Assembly (NCBI GenBank): GCA_949710005.1
Contig: OX453275.1
Coordinates: 35,470,294-35,534,293 of the forward strand
Direction of reading: 5' to 3'
Source of the DNA: Ricordea florida
Lineage: Eukaryota; Cnidaria; Anthozoa; Corallimorpharia; Ricordeidae
DNA: 64,000 nt
The notes under the pieces were generated by a model. It worked only from the letters and a program-made list of their open reading frames with translations, made no database searches and was not told the DNA's origin. Of this stretch, positions 1 through 11,500 are shown piece after piece (position 1 is the stretch's first letter; the number at the start of each line of letters is the position of its first letter). Position numbers and translations under genes: made by a program.

Positions 1-1248
1 TGCTATTGACGTAAAATATAAGTTCAACGTATCGGCAATGTCATTGTGAGCAGTCACCTCTTGGTCATCAATAATCAGTCTATCGGTGTCACATGATGCT
101 TTCTTGTTTGGGAGAACCTGCTTGAGAGTTTTCCAGAAGTTACGCGGATTGGATCTACTTTCCGCTACTTTCTCGGAAAAATAATTCCTTTTGGCTTTTC
201 TGATTAATGAGGTGACTAAATTTCGCAGATGCCTATATTCCAACCAATTTGATGGCCTGTTAAATTTCCTTGCTTTTTTGTGGAACTGATCACGCCTTCT
301 CATTGTGGACAATATCGATTTATCTAGCCAGGGATGAGTTGACTGGCGAATGCGTTTGCGGCGGATAGGAAAGTGCTCATTCATAGCATTAAAAAACAAG
401 GATTGCCAGACGTAACATTTATCGTCGATATCAGAGAAAATTTCCATAATGTTCCACGGCACAAATTGTAAGTCTACGTTAAAATTTGCAATACATTGTG
501 TGGTAAACGAACGGGTTTTAATGTAGTGGTGTTTAATAGGTTTGACGGATGACCCATGTAGAACACCAAAAATAGGTAGATGGTCACTAAAGAAGGTTGA
601 TAGAACACCAGTAGATTCAAATAAGTTAGGTGTCGACGTAATAAGTACATCAATAAGTGAAGAACACGTACTCGTTACTCTGGTGGGTTCTCTTATCATT
701 TGTCTAAGTTCATTTGCCATTAAGAACTCCTCCAATCTTTCTGTTTGATGTAGTGCACTCTTTAAACAATCGCAATTCAAGTCGCCAAAAATAATTACCT
801 CCATATTGTCCCTAGTGGCTTTATGTAAAACATCATCCAAGTAATTAAAAATCTCGAGGGACTCGTTCGGCGCTCGGTAAGCACAGCAAAGTAAATAATT
901 TTTGTGATTTATCTCAAATTGCAGCTAGAGAGCTTCGTATCCATGCTCAAGATCACATCGTCGAGAAAACTTAAGGCCATTCTCATTGAGCAAATAGATA
1001 GCAACACCACCGCCTTTACGGCCGTGGGAGCGATCCAAGCGAAACATTTGATAGCCAGAGATATGTACTTCTGAATCTATAATAGTGTCGTTCAGCCAGG
1101 TTTCAGAAATTGCAATCACCAAAGGATGGTTTCTAGTGAATATAAGGCGTAACTCATCGATGTGGCGAAGAAGATTTCTGCAATTAAAATGGATCATCCA
1201 CGGTTTCTGTTGAGTATCTTTCCTAAGTAGACTTTGTTGATTATGCAT
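1..1248 (-). pseudogene. LINE endonuclease/RT-linker reading frame, disrupted
   Basis: The open piece 1248-925 encodes the first half of the endonuclease (IHFNCRNLLRHIDELR, then ISETWLND, then the RKGGGVAIYL strand). It ends in an in-frame UAG near 922-924. After the stop the same strand continues the domain with a YRAPNE motif, FGDLNCD, TSTCSSLID and SDHLPI, and then the basic RT linker with HPWLDK and RNYF-like motifs down to base 1. Upstream this frame differs from that of 1194-1676, so a one-base indel near 1200 has separated the two parts. No function is expected from this copy. Confidence 0.75.
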
Positions 1249-1676
1249 GTGCGCGAAGTCGACGCCGTTGACCGTGAGCTGGAAAAAGTCTTCTTGTTGG
1301 TGCTGCTCGCTTGAAAAGGTCCCGGATTAAGCTCGATGTCATGAATAAGGTTAATAATGGGTCGAAAAGTTGCCAAAGAATTGCAGTAGTAGGACACTCT
1401 GATGCTTGAGCGCGATGCATGTGATAATAGCTTCACAGAGCGCCTAGAACCCAAAATGGCGTTTACGCCACGAATACAATCCTCGCCTTTAAAACCCGAC
1501 TCCTGAGAATCGTAGAGTTCCAAGTAGCTTGTCCCGGTGTTTAATACCGAAAGCAGCCCAGAAGGACCCCAAATTAGTAAAATTATGAAGATTAAAGCGA
1601 AGCATAAGCGAAGTTTGGTAGAGCACAATAAAGGCCGTCTGTCCGCCATAACCGCCACGTGCTTTTTGTGATCCAA
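1194..1676 (-). CDS. LINE N-terminal region with hydrophobic leader and 2A-like motif
   Basis: A 160-codon frame on the minus strand. Near its N-terminus is a hydrophobic stretch (LCFALIFIILLIWG), then about 75 residues of unassigned sequence, then DIELNPGP at 1318-1341, which matches the 2A ribosome-skipping consensus D-[VI]-E-x-N-P-G-P. Beyond the motif lies a Ser/Thr/Lys-rich linker, and then the frame shifts into the endonuclease frame. 2A-like sequences at the N-terminus of CR1- and L2-type elements have been described. The hydrophobic leader suggests the released N-terminal piece may enter the secretory route, which is inference. Confidence 0.6.
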   Translation of the reverse strand: MDHKKHVAVMADRRPLLCSTKLRLCFALIFIILLIWGPSGLLSVLNTGTSYLELYDSQESGFKGEDCIRGVNAILGSRRSVKLLSHASRSSIRVSYYCNSLATFRPIINLIHDIELNPGPFQASSTNKKTFSSSRSTASTSRTCIINKVYLGKILNRNRG

Positions 1677-1680
1677 AGCA

Positions 1681-1729
1681 GTATCTTTTTTACGCGTGTT
1701 AGCGTGTTAGTATCTTTTTTACGCGTGTT
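1681..1729. repeat. 20-bp direct duplication at LINE 5' boundary
   Basis: The 20-mer GTATCTTTTTTACGCGTGTT occurs at 1681-1700 and again at 1710-1729, separated by 9 bp. It sits just outside the recognised 5' coding part of the LINE. It could be a tandem pair in the 5' UTR or a local duplication. No copy is visible near the other end because that end is outside the window. Confidence 0.7.
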
Positions 1730-1912
1730 GCTTCGAACTAACTCTTCAAAACATACTTTTGAAGAGAATATTGTAGCATTCAGATCACGCCTTAAATAAA
1801 TAAAGTCCTCTCAGAAGTGAAATTCGAAGAGAGAAAGGCGGCTCTTCAACAAAATAAAAGAACGCACAATATAATTCTTCCTTTTGTCACACAATACCAC
1901 CCAGCGCACTAA

Positions 1913-2938
1913 GGTGCGGGATTGCAGAATATCAAAATATCAAATCAACTATGAGATTTTGAGATTTCAATATTATCATGATAACTATATCAAAATATCA
2001 AATTAACTGTGACATTTGATAATATCAGAATATCATGATAATATCAAAATATTGATACGGATATCATAATATCAAATGTTGGCCTAGATGTGACTAAGTG
2101 TGGAGGGGCTTGATATTTTGATATATCATGATAATATCAGAATATCATGATAATAGCAAAATATCGATACGGATATCATAATATCAAATGTTGGCCTTGA
2201 TGTGACTAAGTGTGGAGGGGCTTGATATTTTGATATATCATGATAATATCAGACTATCATGATAATAGCAAAATATCGAAACCAATATCACAATATGATG
2301 ATATTGGTTTCGACATTTTGATATTATCATGATATTCCGATATTATCATGATATATCAAAATATCAAGCCCCTTCACACTTAGTCACATCTAGGCCAACA
2401 TTTGATATTATGATATCCGTTTCAATATTTTGATATTATCATGACATTCTGATATTATCATGATATATCAAAATATCAAGCCCCTCCACATTTAGTCACA
2501 TCTAGGCCAACATTTAATATCGGTAATATTTTGATATTATTATCATAATATTTTGATATATCAAAATATCAAATTAACTGTGATATTGGTTTCGATATTT
2601 TGATATTATCATGATATTCTGATATTATCATGATATCTCAAAATATCAAGCCCCTCCACACGTAGTCACATCTAGGCCAACATCTGATATCGGTGATATT
2701 TTGATATTATCATGATATTCTGATATTATCATGATATATCAACCAATCTTGTTATTTTGATATTAGCATGATATATCATGCCATTTAGCAGTGGGAATAT
2801 CAAAATATCATAACCCCTTATCAAAAATGATATATCGGGATATTATCACTTAAAACTCCTAGAAATGTATGACAATATATTTGATATATCAAAAGTGATA
2901 GCAATGCTTGATATTATGATATTCTGCAATATCGCACC
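1913..2938. mobile_element. 1-kb fold-back element with long degenerate inverted repeats and 9-bp flanking direct repeat
   Basis: The termini are inverted copies: GGTGCGGGATTGCAGAATAT on the left, and the complement of a GGTGCGATATTGCAGAATAT version on the right. The interior is made of the palindromic module ATATCATGATAATATCA. A 45-bp block containing TTGGCCTAGATGTGACTAAG runs forward twice (about 2075-2105 and 2185-2225) and reversed three times (about 2365-2400, 2480-2515 and 2645-2685), with a centre of symmetry near 2293. CACCCAGCG flanks the element at 1898-1906 and 2944-2952. A 9-bp duplication would suit a Mutator-like fold-back element. No coding capacity is seen. Confidence 0.7.
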
Positions 2939-2952
2939 TCTCTCACCCAGCG

Positions 2953-3519
2953 GTGCCTAATTTAAAGAAAATCTTATTGAGCAAATGGCATTTAATACAT
3001 GCATGGTCAACCTTTACTGAGTGAGATATACAAAGAGCCTCCCATCATATCGTACAAAAGTGAAAAATCGCTCAAGGACATAATCGTGAGATCCAAACTC
3101 TAAAGGCAAAGAAACTTCACTTGCGAACAGCGGGAGTCGTGTAAGCCTGTCACAACATTTTTTTAAATTTGAGATTGTTCGTGACGCACGTTTTCCGCTC
3201 TAACTTTTGATTGGCGCATAGAACAATGCTAATATTTGACCGCGAGGTAGACAGAGGAAACCTGGGGAAAACTAAGGAGAAAAATGTTGTTTATGTCGAG
3301 TTTTTCATTGTTTTTTTGGCGATTTTTGGCCGTCCACCAATCAGATTCGTCGATTTAATTGATATTAATAATTAAGAGTTCACACTTTTTAATCGATTTT
3401 GCGTTTGACCTTCCTAGTTCTTACGCGGACCATTATAAAATGTAATAGATAATTATAGATATGTTTACTGACATTTTTCGCAGCCAAAGTCTGACACAGA
3501 TTCCCAAAGGGGATTCTTG
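2953..3519. other. Intergenic, no feature recognised
   Basis: AT-rich unique-looking sequence with no long frame, no domain and no tandem pattern that I can support. Confidence 0.5.
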
Positions 3520-3661
3520 GGTTATTTATTGAACATCCACAAATTTCCAAACTTGGAAGAGTGATTCAAGTCCCAACGAGGGAATTCCCGACAAAGTTTC
3601 CTTGTTTCGACTTGTCTTACGTTGCCAAATTTGGAAATTTTGTGGCTGTTTAATAAATACC
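3520..3661. repeat. Hairpin repeat (MITE-like)
   Basis: A left arm beginning GGTTATTTATTGAACATCCA and a right arm near 3622-3660 are inverted copies (CCACAAATTTCCAAACTTGG against CCAAATTTGGAAATTTTGTGG). The loop is about 65 bp. Flanks contain short CCCAAAGGGGATT / CCCATCAGTGGGAAT palindromic stretches. Arms are diverged, so it is an old insertion. Confidence 0.55.
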
Positions 3662-4761
3662 TTTAAAAAATCCCATCAGTGGGAATCTGGTATTTTTTCC
3701 TGTTTGAATTACAGTTCATAGGTGAGTAATAAAAAGTGTATGCAATTAATTTATGTGGCAAGACAATAGCATATATCATCATTGAAGTTACCACGATGAA
3801 TAATAATCTTTTCCATAACACAAGACAATAGTATATTTCACAGTTACAAATTCTGAGTGCATGATCAGTATTTGCTGAGACAAATTAAGCGGTGTAAGAG
3901 GAAGAAGGGGTTTCTCAGACGAATGTTGCGCACAAAACAGGGATATGCACATTCACATTCACACATTCACATTTACAAACAGGGATACACACACATTCAC
4001 GCGGTGTTGTTTCAAGATTGCTATCTTTGTCTTACCAAGCGCCAAGCAATTTATGCCTTTATTTATACGGTTTTAATCATCGGCTACTGCTTTGGTTATC
4101 ATTTATCGACCATTTAGTTCCCCTATTTTTAACGATGATATATATGTATATAGTATAGATACCATACGGATTTTTTACTTCAAGTATTCAGTATGCATTA
4201 TGGCTTGCGAGATTGTCTTCAACAAGCAAAAATATTTTATTCATCTTGTCAACAACAAAATACGCGGACTTGATTGGTTGTCGACAGTTTTTTTTTACAG
4301 GGACGGCTACAGGCGGGAAATTCGAATTACCTTCGCTAAAAATCCTTTAATTAGCGTAACAAGGAGCATGATTCGCGTGTATTTTTAATATAAATTCACA
4401 ATTTTGGTTGTTTTCAACTTGTGTAAGTTCTTAGTGTATGGGGTTTTATTTCACCTTGGCAGTTCAGTAACCACGGAGACCATTTTATTAAAGTGGTAGG
4501 GCTAAGACGTCTGGCCCGATATGCAAGCAAACGTTAATGTCATTGTTTCACCACTTATTTTGCCATAAAAAAATCCAAGCAATAAAGTGGTGGTGCTATA
4601 GCCCTACCAGCCCCTCCCCCTCCGCGGTCCCTGCAGTTTGAGTTTATCCTATCTTCTTCGCTGAGTATGCCATCTTTGATTTTGGCTCCGAAGCAAAGAT
4701 TGTGTGACATAGGTGGGAGGTGGGGCCTTGTTTAAACTACCATTCAGGACACAGACTGTCT
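3662..4761. other. Intergenic, short open frames only
   Basis: Contains a small CA/CATT-rich patch near 3950-4000 and a GATTGGTTGTCGACAG-type repeat scar near 4270. The frames of 86 and 98 codons here have no recognisable domain and unremarkable composition, and are treated as chance. Confidence 0.45.
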
Positions 4762-5338
4762 AATAGGCCCTTTGCAGCAAACTTGTCACATGACTGATAA
4801 TTGGTGCCGGAAATGGAAAAATCGTGTTTGTCTTGGCCAGAATACAAATTTTCAGAGAAATTCCTCTTAAGGTAAAGATTTTATGACCATTTCAACACTC
4901 GAAATTTTCCATACTTTAATTTTGTTTACGAACGAAAAGCTTTTGCAACCCAGTGTAATTTTTCCTAATTAAGCGCCCCAAACAGAGCTCAGATTCCTAT
5001 TTTTACCATAGGTTAAATAAGCGAGAATAAATGTGCAAGAGTGGAAATTTTCAGAATTTCATATTTTGATGGAGAATTGTATAGCGGTTTGAAAACTTAG
5101 AAAAATACAATGATTTGTATGAAAATCATCGAAGCTTGACTGGGTGCAAAGCGTTATTTTCCTATACAAATCCTTATAAATTCTTTCAACTGTAACAATA
5201 CCAGTTTGAACAATATACCAACAAAAGTTGGCATGGTAGCAAATTTTGAGCTGCTCTTTTTATTTCTGTCCCAATACCAGCGGTATCGTCACATTTATGA
5301 AAAAAGGTCACGTGACAAGTTGTTGCAAAAGGCCTATT
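4762..5338. mobile_element. Non-autonomous DNA element (MITE), about 580 bp
   Basis: The left end begins AATAGGCCCTTTGCAGCAAA and continues CTTGTCACATGAC. The right end, read on the minus strand, begins AATAGGCCTTTTGCAACAAC and continues TTGTCACGTGAC. These 30-bp terminal inverted repeats agree at most positions. The interior has no open frame of note. The target duplication is not clear. Likely a short DNA transposon relic. Confidence 0.65.
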
Positions 5339-7037
5339 TCATCTATTCGACTGTTGAACTGACTTCTTGCATTTCATTTTAATGTAATTAATAAATAAGA
5401 GAATTTAGAGTAGTCAAATTCTATCTGTAAATCATACTCACAAAAACAAATCGGACTACCATTACGCGGTCGTAGAAATCACGTTATAACGCGTTTTTGT
5501 ATCCTAATTGGACTTTACCAGGAGCCCATGACTTTACTCAGTCCTTTTACTTACCCTATCCTGATAATAACAAGTTTTGTTAGTAGTCGAACTACGTGCA
5601 AATTGCAAACTCAGTTGTTTTACAGCGAACCGTTTTCTTAGTGGAGTAATTTATATTGCATGACTTTCACAAAAATTCGTCCACGTACTTTTGCGGCTCT
5701 ATAACTCTTGCTTAGAATCTAACCCAGTGGTATGGTACTTCATCAACGGTACTTCTCGTGTGAACTCTCTTGATAAATTTAAAGCCGTAGCACTTCCAGT
5801 TATAAAGTCATTGTTATAACTTACATAACTTAACCTATTGTATATTACAACCTACTACACTCTTGAAAAATAAATGTATTTTTGAGTAGTATATTGTAGG
5901 GTAGCTCTTGCTTTGACAACGGGAACCTAACTTCGCGCTTTAACAATTCAATGTATCCGATGATTTAAATCTTTCCTCCGATCCTCCTGCTACACACACT
6001 AATAATTTCTGCAGCCAGATCAGGCAAAAAGTGTGCCAGGGAGGGTGGGGTATCGGGGACGCCCACCAAAACCTTCCACGTCCCTCCCCCCCCCCCCCCC
6101 CAGGGTTTCCCTCTCGCCTCTTCAGCGGTTTCCTTTTTGTTTTGATTTCTTTGGCGGCATTGAGTAAACAGATCAGTCTAAAAAGGAAACAAAAAGATGA
6201 AGAAAACGTCTTATTGTTCTTGTTTAGCCCCCAGTTCGTTACTGATATGCGTTACTTTCGTTACACTCATAACAGCTGACACGATAAGCTATGTTGAAAT
6301 CTCGTCTCACTTAGCACTGCACAAAGGAATGGTACAATATTTTTACCCGAAAATAGATTTTATGGAATATGTGGGTTATCAACAGAGCACTAGATCAAGT
6401 CTGCAGGATATTCCAGTTGGCTTTATTATCTGAATAGGAGGAGGTGACTGCCATGATCCAGTTTTAATTTGTAATCCAGTTTTTCCATTGAAAAACATTT
6501 CAAATAACGTACAATCCTAAGCCTTAACACCGAAACGCTCTAGCTTTTTACTAGTCAAGTTTAGATTTGACGCGGTTCTTTCATTTGTGTATTGTTTTTA
6601 AGGAGTACAAAAATTCAAGCTCTCCTCTCTCTTATGAGCCCGTTTCATGAATCGAAAAATAACCGAAGCCTACAATAAGCCAACAAAATAGAAGCCATTA
6701 TCGAGCCACCTGGACTGAACATGCTGTCATGTGTATCAGAGGTCATATATGATCCGTATATTAAAACGGCAAAAAAGAAACTCACGCGCACAAAAGACAG
6801 AACTATTGATATCCTCCTTGCGAGTGTGGACAATCACTGTACAGGATGTGAGTAACTTTGCCCGTTGTTTTTTCTACTCTTCAAAGCATGTAAGCAAAAC
6901 GTCAGCCAAGAAATATGTTTTTTATCTTGCCTCATTGACATAGGCGTGCGGGCAATATTTTGCCAGGGCGCGGTGAACCATTGGCCCAAACATTCTCGCT
7001 GAGTTGCCCAAATTTTTATGAAGTGGTCGATAAGAAA
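5339..7037. other. Intergenic, no gene recognised
   Basis: Includes a repeat scar with CAAATCGGACTACC near 5450 that resembles the hairpin repeat at 21.6-21.7 kb, and a run of 16 cytosines near 6086-6101 that accounts for a Pro-rich chance frame. No splice-supported coding exon found. Confidence 0.45.
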
Positions 7038-7332
7038 CGAGGGTCATATGATGCACTAACATAGGCCTACATATGAAGTGAACATATTCTTACATACGAG
7101 GGTCATATGATGCACTAACATAGGCCTATATATGACGTGAACATATTCTTACATACGAGGGTCATATGATGCACTAACATAGGCCTATATATGACGTGAA
7201 CATATTCTTACATACGAGGGTCATATGATGCACTAACATAGGCCTATATATGAAGTGAAAATATTCTTACATACGAGGGTCATATGATGCACTAACATAG
7301 GCCTACATATGACGTGAACATATTCTTACATA
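7038..7332. repeat. 59-bp minisatellite, five tandem copies
   Basis: Units start at 7038, 7097, 7156, 7215 and 7274, each exactly 59 bp and nearly identical. Each begins CGAGGGTCATATGATGCAC and contains the near-palindromes TCATATGA and CATAGGCCTATATATG. The array is followed by a (CA)n run near 7404-7420. High identity implies recent expansion. Confidence 0.95.
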
Positions 7333-8414
7333 TGAAACTATCATATGAGCTCATAAAACACGTTAAAAGAAAAATAGAAAATATCTCCCTTAGCTTAGAT
7401 AAAACACACACACACACACATGCAAACTTCTTTAACTTGTCTTTGCCCTCTTCCCTGCCCGTACGCCTATGCTCCTTGAAATAGTAAGGCACTGTTGAAA
7501 ACGCTTATTTAGGGCTTTCAAAACATAGTTTGTCACTGAACGTGTTAGAGCAGGCTTATTTAAAAACAACATTTAGGAATTGAACTGAAAACTACATCAC
7601 ACTGAAGGCCTTGTCTCCTTTAACCCAAAACCCAGGTCACTTATTAATGTAATTTTATAACTTATTCTTTTCTAAAATACTGAAATTGATGATTTTTGAA
7701 TTCCCCTTTTGTTGGAACAACGCAACTGATATTACATTATTTGCAGTGTTTTGTTTCCGACTTTGTATTTATTTTGATTTAATTAATTGTTTTTGATCAC
7801 AACAGATCTAGAGGACTTGCCGCATTAGTTCAAGAGAACATACCTCATGCTCTCTTGATTAGATTCGGTGCTTAGCTCAAATGATGGTGTTGCGTTACAA
7901 ACATCCAACTTTAACTAGAAAGCCTTCCTGAAGATTACAGACGGAGTGCTTTGTACATAGGAAGATGCGATTTTAGCTCATCATTAGACCGAGTCGCAAA
8001 ATCGACAAAATGTGAGAGAAATGAATTCGTTTTGACCTGTTAGACATAGAGAAGTGACCTTTTCCAAATCTTAATATAAGGGCTATCGAACGATAACGCA
8101 ACAACAAACTTAAGAAGTACGCTAGTGTTAATCACTGAGGGACGTTCACTCCGTTAACTGTGTAACTGAGGTTCTGCAGGACTGAAAAAAAGCTTTATCC
8201 ATTACCTATATGTAGACTAAATTTTCTGTTTTGTTTTTGGGTTTCCTAAGTTGTCAACATTTATCACGTGGGAGACCACCCGGTTTTTTCAGCAAATATC
8301 AGTTCCGTAGCAGCGAAGCAAGCTGCACTGTACCTGCGGCCGGGAGTTGTTAAAAAACAGAAAGAGACAACAAGTTTTCATAAAATTTCTTTTCTCCAAT
8401 TCATCTGATTCATC
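7333..8414. promoter_or_regulatory. Upstream region of gene A, promoter not resolved
   Basis: About 1.1 kb without a gene between the 59-bp array and the first codon of gene A. A short (CA)n run lies near 7404. No convincing TATA box or initiator was found. The 5' UTR start cannot be placed without transcript data. Confidence 0.3.
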
Positions 8415-8511
8415 ATGGCGCCGAGAGAGAGACTTTTTTCTTTTGCTCATGTTGCTTGGATATTTCTTGTAGGAGGTGTACTATTGACGTTCGCCAAATT
8501 GCAAGTTCCAG
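8415..8511 (+). CDS. Gene A exon 1: signal peptide
   Basis: The ATG is followed by [10 protein letters not shown], then a hydrophobic core ([14 protein letters not shown]). The exon ends CCAG|GTGAGAA, a good donor, in phase 1. Length is 97 nt. The basic n-region followed by an uninterrupted hydrophobic stretch is typical of a secretory signal. The 4.6-kb intron after it contains the TTAA transposon and part of the 106-bp satellite. Confidence 0.7.
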
Positions 8512-11500
8512 GTGAGAACAGTTTCTTTGTTTAACTGTTCCCGACTGAAAGTTAAGTATATTTAACTTCCTGTCTTTTTGTATGAGTGTTTGAGGCAAAG
8601 AGGTTGTTTAGCTCTGGGAATGGCGTTTGTCGGTCCATTTCGGATGGATTGAACGGTAAAAAGAAAGGCGTTCTGAAAGTGAACATGTTAAAACAAATCC
8701 CCAATAAGTACTGAGAACTGAAATGACGCATTTGCAATCTCCTCTATCGATCGAACGACTGTTACGCCACTAAAGCGGTTTTTTTTTCGCCTGAAAGTCG
8801 ATCGATATCGGTTGAAAAGCTATTGTAGACAGCTGCGTGGTTATCAAGATCACAAGGTTAGAATATAATTCAGTGTAACAGTCTCACTGCTAAACTAAGA
8901 CAGTTTTATAAAACCGACTGTGTAGAGAACATCAGAGTCTTCTTCTGAAATGCTCCTCTTTCAACACTCAACACTCTCTGTCTCAACATTTCCCTATTCA
9001 GACTTATTTTTGTTCCTTTTCTACTTTGTTTTATATGTATGAGTAATCAAATGGTTACGAGTGCAATTTGGCCTAAATGAGCACAAGTAAATTTGTCCAG
9101 TTGAAAAAATTACGAGTGCTTATTAAGGTGGCTCGATAGGCCAAAAATGGAAAAAAAAGTGTATTTTGTGACTTTAAATTTTATAGTATCTTTAGCCATT
9201 GTACTTCAATAACAGCTCGATATTTTTGCCCTATAGTACATAATTTGCCCAAAATTGCGAAGTTTGAGCTTGTTATTGATCGGTTACTATGGTAACCAAT
9301 GTTGTTTACGCGTTGTTTTGATGCTAAAAGGGCAATTTTTCTGCCCCGATTCATCTGTGAGCGCCCTCAAGCGATGGGAAGACTGGTAACAGGTTTAGGC
9401 TAAAGCGGGGACATTTCGTTTTGTACTTACACGACATCGCTTTAGACATAAAACGTGGAAGCGACGAAAGTCAGTGTTTACAGTTTAGTTCGTGAAATAT
9501 TCTTAGCGAAACATGCCTCCAACGAAAGTTCACAGTAGAAAAAGAAAAAAGAGAAGATTTACTGGTAACCAGTACACAAGGAAAAGTAATTCTTCAACCG
9601 AAGCTGCTATTTCGAAAGAATCGACCGAGAAAAGCGACGAGTCGAGTGGGGATGAAGAGCACGCGGCGAGAGGCGTGAAGTCCGAAAGCTTCAAATCCTT
9701 GCCAGCTTCAGTGCGGAAACTGAAACCACCGTCGGATGATTCTTCCAAGAAAAGCTCCGAAAATGAAGGTGAAATCCTGCAAGGCTTTAGAATTTTTGAC
9801 ATCTCTATTCTTGCGACGGTATTTGAGTCTTTACCTTGCCCTTCTTGTAAACGTGTAGCTCTTTCGCTCGAGGAAGATGAAGATGCCAAAATGGGTCTGG
9901 CTTCTCTTCTCATTTTAAAGTGCACTGGAGGTAAATGTTCATTTACTCGCCAATTTTACACTTCTGCTAAAATACAGAATAAACAAGCCTTTGAGGTGAA
10001 CAGGAGAGCTGTGTTAGCTATGAGAAACATTGGTGTTGGTCACCAAGGACTTGAAAAGTTCACATGTGTCATGAACATGTTGCCACCCATGAATGAGAAC
10101 GCTTACCGTGACCATGTGAAAGCTGTGCGAGATGCAACCGAATCTGTTGCTAAAGAAAGCATGTCTAAAGCAGCAAATGATGTTAAAGAGTTTTATGAAC
10201 CCAATGAAGAAGGCTTGTATGACATTGCTGTGTCAGGAGATGGAACGTGGCGAAAGAGAGGATTTTCCTCATCATATGGCGTAGTGACAGTACTTTCCAC
10301 AGTCACAGGAAAGGCTCTGGACTGCGAGGTTATGTCAAAAGAATGCAGGCAGTGTATGCAATGGAGGGGGAAAGAGAGATCAGCAGAATTTCATGAGTGG
10401 TGGGATGGCCATCAACATGAATGTCATGCAAATTTTGAGGGCTCTTCAGGATCAATGGATGCTTCCGGGATTCTGAACATTTTTCAGCGGTCTGTTGAGG
10501 GCCATGGCATGCGGTTTGTGGAGTTCCTTGGAGATGGTGACAGTAAAGCCCACAAGCTTTTAGTACAAGAAGCTGTCTATGGAGATGTAGACATCGAAAA
10601 ACTTGAATGTGTGGGCCACGTACAGAAGCGTTTGGGTTCACGCCTACGTTCACTCAAAAAGAGACTGGGCAAGACTCCTTTAGCTGACGGCAAACCAATT
10701 GGTGGAGCAGGGAGACTGACAGACAAAAAAATAGATAAACTTCAAGTTTATTTTGGAAAGGCCATCAGGCAGAACACCCACAACATAACAGCAATGCAGA
10801 ATGCAGTGATGGCCATTTGGCATCACAGCAGATCTACGGATGAAAACCCTGATCATGACCTGTGTCCAGAAGGAGAAGACTCCTGGTGTGGGTTCCAAAG
10901 GGACATTGCAAAGGGAACAGCAGATTATGCCCATAAAGAGCCCATGAAAGAGGCTGTGGCAACTGCCATCTTGCCAACATTTGAAGCCCTTAGTGAGGAG
11001 AGTCTCCTATCAAAGTGCAAACATGGTGGAACACAGAACCAAAATGAGAGTGTCAATGGGCTGATTTGGCAGCGTGCTACGAAAGAGACCCACTCAAATC
11101 TGCCAACTGTTGAGACTGCAACCTTTTTGGGGGTAGCTCATTTTAATGATGGCTCAACCTGCCTTATTTCAGTGCTAAAACACCTTGGAATTGTGCCTGG
11201 TGTCCACTGCAAGAGGAGTTGCGCAAAGCTAGACAGTGACAGAATTCGTCATTCGCGAAGAAAGAGTGGGGAACTGGCCAAGAAACGGCGAAAGAACATT
11301 AGAAAATGGAAAAAGGGTTACACAGATACCCTAGAAGCAAATGAAGGACCCTCCTATGAGGCTGGGGCCTTTTAAGAGACTAAAAAAGTTCAAATCCTAG
11401 TGATAATTAAGTGTATCAACTTTAAGTCTTATTTTCTAAAATATGCAAATTTTCATGATTTTGAACACTGGGAACACTGTTTCGTAAAAAGTATTTAAGG

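Larger units (their letters stand above)
1..1680 (-). mobile_element. Non-LTR retrotransposon (CR1/L2-like LINE), 5' part, cut by window edge
   Basis: Reading the minus strand from about 1676 to 1 gives, in order, an N-terminal region with a hydrophobic segment, a 2A-like motif, an apurinic-type endonuclease domain and the start of the reverse-transcriptase region. Recognisable endonuclease pieces are ISETWLND, a GGGVAIYL strand and FGDLNCD. Further on come the SDHLPI motif and the basic linker that precedes the RT domain in CR1/L2 elements. The copy is broken by a frame change near 1200 and a stop near 923, so it is a dead copy. The RT core and 3' end lie outside the window. Confidence 0.85.

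Noticed and set aside
7038-7332. CRISPR-like array
   Set aside because: Direct head-to-tail 59-bp units without unique spacers in a eukaryotic context; it is a minisatellite.
9530-9925. 131-codon minus-strand frame inside the transposase
   Set aside because: It is the complement of the Ser/Glu-rich N-terminal part of the plus-strand transposase and has no domain of its own.
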